This document shows, piece after piece, positions 61,436-64,000 of a stretch of DNA of 64,000 nt. Position 1 is the first letter of the stretch. Each line of letters begins with the position of its first letter. Below the pieces are notes generated by a model that was not told the origin of the DNA, ran no database searches, and saw nothing but the letters and a program-made list of their open reading frames with translations. The stretch is from NCBI GenBank assembly GCA_031550525.1, contig JAVBON010000005.1, positions 1 to 64,000 on the forward strand, read 5' to 3'. The stretch comes from WRHT01 sp031550525 (GTDB taxonomy: Bacteria > Desulfobacterota > Desulfovibrionia > Desulfovibrionales > Desulfovibrionaceae). The translations under genes were made by a program, and so were the position numbers.

Positions 61436-62046
61436 CGCCAAATAAGGACAAACCGCGCATAATGCCAAACGAGGCTAAATCCGGCATAAAGCTGGACTTG
61501 GCCGAGCCCCGCAAAATCCATTTGCAAACCCCTCTATGCGAGGCCGATGTCGAAAGCCTGCGCATGGGCGATGCAGTATACCTAAGCGGAATTATTTACA
61601 CCGCCCGCGACGCGGCCCATAAAAGACTGGTGGAAATGCTGGATAAAGGCGAGCCCCTCCCCTTTGACCCGGTCGGAGCGGTAATTTACTACACTGGCCC
61701 CACGCCGCCGCCGCCTGGCTTCGCCATAGGCGCGGTAGGCCCTACCACCAGCTACCGTATGGATAGCTACGCCCCGCGCCTGTACGCCGCCGGGGTTAAA
61801 GCCAGCATGGGTAAGGGTTTGCGCGCGCCAGAGGTTAAAGCGGCCATGCGCGAGCACAAGGCAGTATATCTTGGGGCCACCGGCGGGGCTGGAGCCTTGC
61901 TCTCGCTATGCGTCAAACAGTGCCGCGTAATAGCCTTTGCCGAGCTTGGCCCCGAAGCCATACACGAACTGATTGTGGAGAATTTTCCGGCCCTGGTCAT
62001 AAACGACGCGCATGGCGGCGAGTTGTACGCAACGCCGAAGATATGA
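61432..62046 (+). CDS. fumarate hydratase class I, beta subunit
   Basis: A 204-residue C-terminal-domain subunit: LQTPLCEADVESLRMGD, YTGPTPPPPGFAIGAVGPTTSYRM and SMGKG are the family pattern for substrate binding. I chose ATG 61432, which overlaps the alpha stop (ATGA) and has GGAG 8-11 nt upstream. Another Met near residue 11 would also be possible. Last gene before the composite repeat at 62.1 kb. Confidence 0.9.
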   Translation: MTPNKDKPRIMPNEAKSGIKLDLAEPRKIHLQTPLCEADVESLRMGDAVYLSGIIYTARDAAHKRLVEMLDKGEPLPFDPVGAVIYYTGPTPPPPGFAIGAVGPTTSYRMDSYAPRLYAAGVKASMGKGLRAPEVKAAMREHKAVYLGATGGAGALLSLCVKQCRVIAFAELGPEAIHELIVENFPALVINDAHGGELYATPKI

Positions 62047-62058
62047 AGAGTTTAAAGC

Positions 62059-62125
62059 TGAAGCCAGATTTATGAGATCTGGGCGCTGCCCAGACCCGCA
62101 AGGGGGGTGACCCCCCTTGACCCCG
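62059..62125 (+). repeat. composite repeat, left end at 62.1 kb
   Basis: TGAAGCCAGATTTA (62059-62072), hairpin TCTGGGC-GC-TGCCCAGA, and hairpin CAAGGGGGG...CCCCCCTTG. Same two-hairpin order as 54746-54809, with a fumarase stop 12 bp before it. Probably also serves as its 3' end. Confidence 0.8.
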
Positions 62126-62204
62126 CGACGTTTGTGTAAATGGAATTTTCAATATTTCTAAATTGAACTTATCAAATTTGGCGCTAATTTTAAAACCAAC
62201 CGAC

Positions 62205-63662
62205 ATGCAAAAGAAATTTCATATTATCACCCTTGGATGCAAGGTTAACCAGTACGAATCCCAGGCTCTGCGCGAGGCCTGGCTGCTGGCGGGGCACAGC
62301 GAGCTGCCCTCGGCCGCCGGGGCCGACCTGGTGCTGGTGAACAGTTGCGCTATTACCGCCAAGGCCGTTACCGACCTCAGGGCCGTTTGCCGCCGCGTGC
62401 GCAAGGCTGCGCCTGGTTGCGAGCTTTTGGTAACGGGTTGCGCGGCGCAGGCCCTGCCGGGCGAGTTGGAAGAACTGCCCGTGGATGCGCTGGTGCCGCA
62501 AAAAGACAAACTCACCTTGTTGCGCTGGCTGGGCAAAACCGATGCCGTAACCGGAGACGGCAACGGTGGGCATGCGGACGGCGGCCTGGACCCGGCGCTG
62601 GATTTCGCGCTTTTGCAGGCCGCGCATTCTGGCCCTGACGCGCATGAGGATAACGGCGCAGGAGGTATTGAGGACTTTTGGGCCGGAGCGGGGCCGGAAG
62701 AGGTCGCTGCTAGCGAAGGCAGCGGTTTTCCGGCCTTCAGCATAAACGATTACGCTCGCTCGCGGGCGGTTTTAAAAATTCACGACGGCTGCTCGCAGCA
62801 TTGCACCTACTGCATAGTGCCGCAGGGGCGCGGCCCCTCGGTAAGCCGCCCCTGGCCCGAGACTTTGGCTGAAGCAGGGCGGCTTATTCGCGCTGGGTTC
62901 CGGGAGATTGTGCTTAATGGCGTGAATTTGCGCCAATACGGGCTGGATTTTGCCAGACCCGAAGATTTCTGGGATCTCATTATTCGTATGGAATCCGTAT
63001 TTGCGCCGCAATGGTCGGGCAAGGGGCTGCGTTTTCGCATAAGTTCTCTGGAGCCGGGGCAGCTTAACCAGAAAGCGCTGGACGTGCTGGGTAAAAGCAG
63101 GCTTATAGCGCCGCATCTGCACCTTTCGCTGCAAAGCGGCAGCCCGCGCACGCTAAAGCGCATGGGGCGCGGGCATTACGACCCTGCCGCAATGCCGGAT
63201 TTTCTGCGCCAGCTTAAGCAAATCTGGCCCGCATTCGGGCTGGGGGCGGATTTTATTACCGGCTTCCCAGGCGAAAGCGACGGGCATTTTGAAGAAACAA
63301 TGGCTCTGGCCCATACGTTGCCGCTCACCTATGCCCATGTCTTCCCGTATTCCAAACGCCCCGGCACCGCCGCCGCCCGTTTGCCTGAGCAACTTGCGCC
63401 AGAGGTGAAAAAAGAAAGGGCCGCCCGCCTGCGCGGCCTTGTGGACGCTAAAAAGGAAGCATTCCTCTTGCGGCAATTGCAAATGCCCGTGGTATACGTT
63501 GCGCCGGAGGAATCCGCCGCGCAAACCGCCCCTGTTAAAGGCGTTGACGAATTTTATTCGGACTGCGTTTTTAACGGCGCGGTGGAAGGGGCTGGTAAAA
63601 CGCTGATAGCAGCAAAGCCGGTTGGCGTACGTAAGCATACGTTGCTGGTGGAAAAGATTTAG
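62205..63662 (+). CDS. mtaB: tRNA (N6-threonylcarbamoyladenosine-37) methylthiotransferase MtaB
   Basis: A 485-residue radical-SAM methylthiotransferase. The N-terminal UPF0004 domain begins ITLGCKVNQYESQA, a signature of the MtaB subgroup (MiaB and RimO differ). The SAM cluster cysteines lie in DGCSQHCTYCIVPQGRG, followed by NGVNLRQYG and the TRAM-like C-terminus. A Gly/Ala/Glu-rich insert (about 120-185) between domains is longer than usual. I chose ATG 62205; a TTG at 62163 would add 14 unrelated residues, and neither has a clear ribosome site. Confidence 0.9.
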   Translation: MQKKFHIITLGCKVNQYESQALREAWLLAGHSELPSAAGADLVLVNSCAITAKAVTDLRAVCRRVRKAAPGCELLVTGCAAQALPGELEELPVDALVPQKDKLTLLRWLGKTDAVTGDGNGGHADGGLDPALDFALLQAAHSGPDAHEDNGAGGIEDFWAGAGPEEVAASEGSGFPAFSINDYARSRAVLKIHDGCSQHCTYCIVPQGRGPSVSRPWPETLAEAGRLIRAGFREIVLNGVNLRQYGLDFARPEDFWDLIIRMESVFAPQWSGKGLRFRISSLEPGQLNQKALDVLGKSRLIAPHLHLSLQSGSPRTLKRMGRGHYDPAAMPDFLRQLKQIWPAFGLGADFITGFPGESDGHFEETMALAHTLPLTYAHVFPYSKRPGTAAARLPEQLAPEVKKERAARLRGLVDAKKEAFLLRQLQMPVVYVAPEESAAQTAPVKGVDEFYSDCVFNGAVEGAGKTLIAAKPVGVRKHTLLVEKI

Positions 63663-63791
63663 CCCGCCACCCGCCTCATCTTGTGCTTTACAAGGCAATT
63701 CCTATATTTTATAGACAGAAGTTCCACGCGGCGCGGCAATGGCGCTAATTTTTATGCGTTGGGGCAATATATCTAATTTTCAGGTTAAAAC

Positions 63792-64000
63792 ATGGACAAG
63801 ATAAGCACTGTTAAAGGGTTTGCGGATCACCTGCCGGAAGAAGCGGCTCAATTTTCCTTTATGGGCGAAACGGCCCAAAAGGTTTTCGGGCAATACGGCT
63901 ACCGCGAAATACACGTGCCCATACTGGAATATACCGAGCTGTTCGCGCGCGGAATAGGCACGGAAACCGACGTGGTGCAAAAGGAAATGTTCACTTTTCC
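63792..64000 (+). CDS. hisS: histidyl-tRNA synthetase HisS (5' part)
   Basis: The first 69 codons of a gene that runs off the window. It starts ATG at 63792 with MDKISTVKGFADHLPEEA, and continues to REIHVPILEYTELFARGIG and ETDVVQKEMFTF, the N-terminal motif 1 region of class II histidyl-tRNA synthetases. CAGGTTAAAA precedes the start, so the ribosome site is poor. It lies 130 bp after mtaB on the same strand. Confidence 0.93.
   Translation, partial: MDKISTVKGFADHLPEEAAQFSFMGETAQKVFGQYGYREIHVPILEYTELFARGIGTETDVVQKEMFTF

Noticed and set aside
1..64000. tRNA, rRNA, riboswitch, phage or defence genes
   Set aside because: I looked through the gaps for T-arm-like GGTTCGAATCC words, conserved riboswitch cores and mobile or defence genes and found none. 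This is by eye, so a covariance search could still find a small RNA.

Overview
The window is a chromosomal segment of a Gram-negative anaerobe, most likely a deltaproteobacterium of the Desulfovibrionaceae type. This is inferred from family content, not from a database search. The pointers are a four-subunit 2-oxoacid:ferredoxin oxidoreductase, a very large FAD/4Fe-4S/CCG dehydrogenase, the oxygen-sensitive two-subunit class I fumarase, a Bacillus-type PurF with the cysteines of a 4Fe-4S cluster, a type III glutamine synthetase, a PSP1-domain protein next to metG, and the DapL route to diaminopimelate. Coding density is high and genes lie on both strands. I saw no tRNA, rRNA, CRISPR array, prophage, transposase or defence island.

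Layout. 0.3-6.3 kb (-): carA-carB-purF, a carbamoyl-phosphate/purine operon. 6.8-18 kb (+): glnN behind a near-consensus sigma-54 promoter, then gltB overlapping dapF, a secreted metallo-beta-lactamase-fold protein and dapL. 18.2-22.6 kb (-): metG and a PSP1-domain protein with an octapeptide-repeat tail. 23-28.4 kb (+): an HD-domain protein, an orphan TRAP-type binding protein, two tandem MFS paralogues and a TylF-type methyltransferase. 28.8-36.9 kb: asd (-), the vor/kor operon (+) and a 1217-residue dehydrogenase (-). 37-40.7 kb (+): ruvX-mltG, an aspartate/glutamate racemase-family gene and a VOC protein. 40.8-52.1 kb (mostly -): an exported hydrolase, dapA, an outer-membrane barrel (+), a DEAD-box helicase, a UPF0173 hydrolase, amino-acid ABC transporter parts without an ATPase, and a ferredoxin:thioredoxin-reductase/glutaredoxin cluster. 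52.6-64 kb: an unusual EF-G-like GTPase (+), an M20 amidohydrolase and two paralogous repeat proteins (-), then lplA, fumarase alpha and beta, mtaB and the start of hisS (+).

Two themes link the genes. The first is nitrogen and the aspartate family. CarAB, GlnN, GltB and PurF produce or use glutamine. Asd, DapA, DapL and DapF supply four steps of the diaminopimelate pathway for lysine and peptidoglycan, and MltG acts on the same wall. The second is ferredoxin-centred redox: VorDABC makes reduced ferredoxin, which an FTR-type reductase could pass to two glutaredoxin-like proteins.

The most unusual non-coding content is a set of dispersed, hairpin-rich intergenic repeats. At least nine sites carry a shared terminal box (TGAAGCCAGATTTA or its complement) joined to different interior modules. 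A separate 87-bp repeat occurs in opposite orientations at 15.3 and 27.3 kb, and a nested set of perfect inverted repeats sits at 32.9-33.1 kb. These, the sigma-54 control of glnN, the altered G3 motif of the EF-G-like GTPase and the FTR/glutaredoxin cluster are the best leads.
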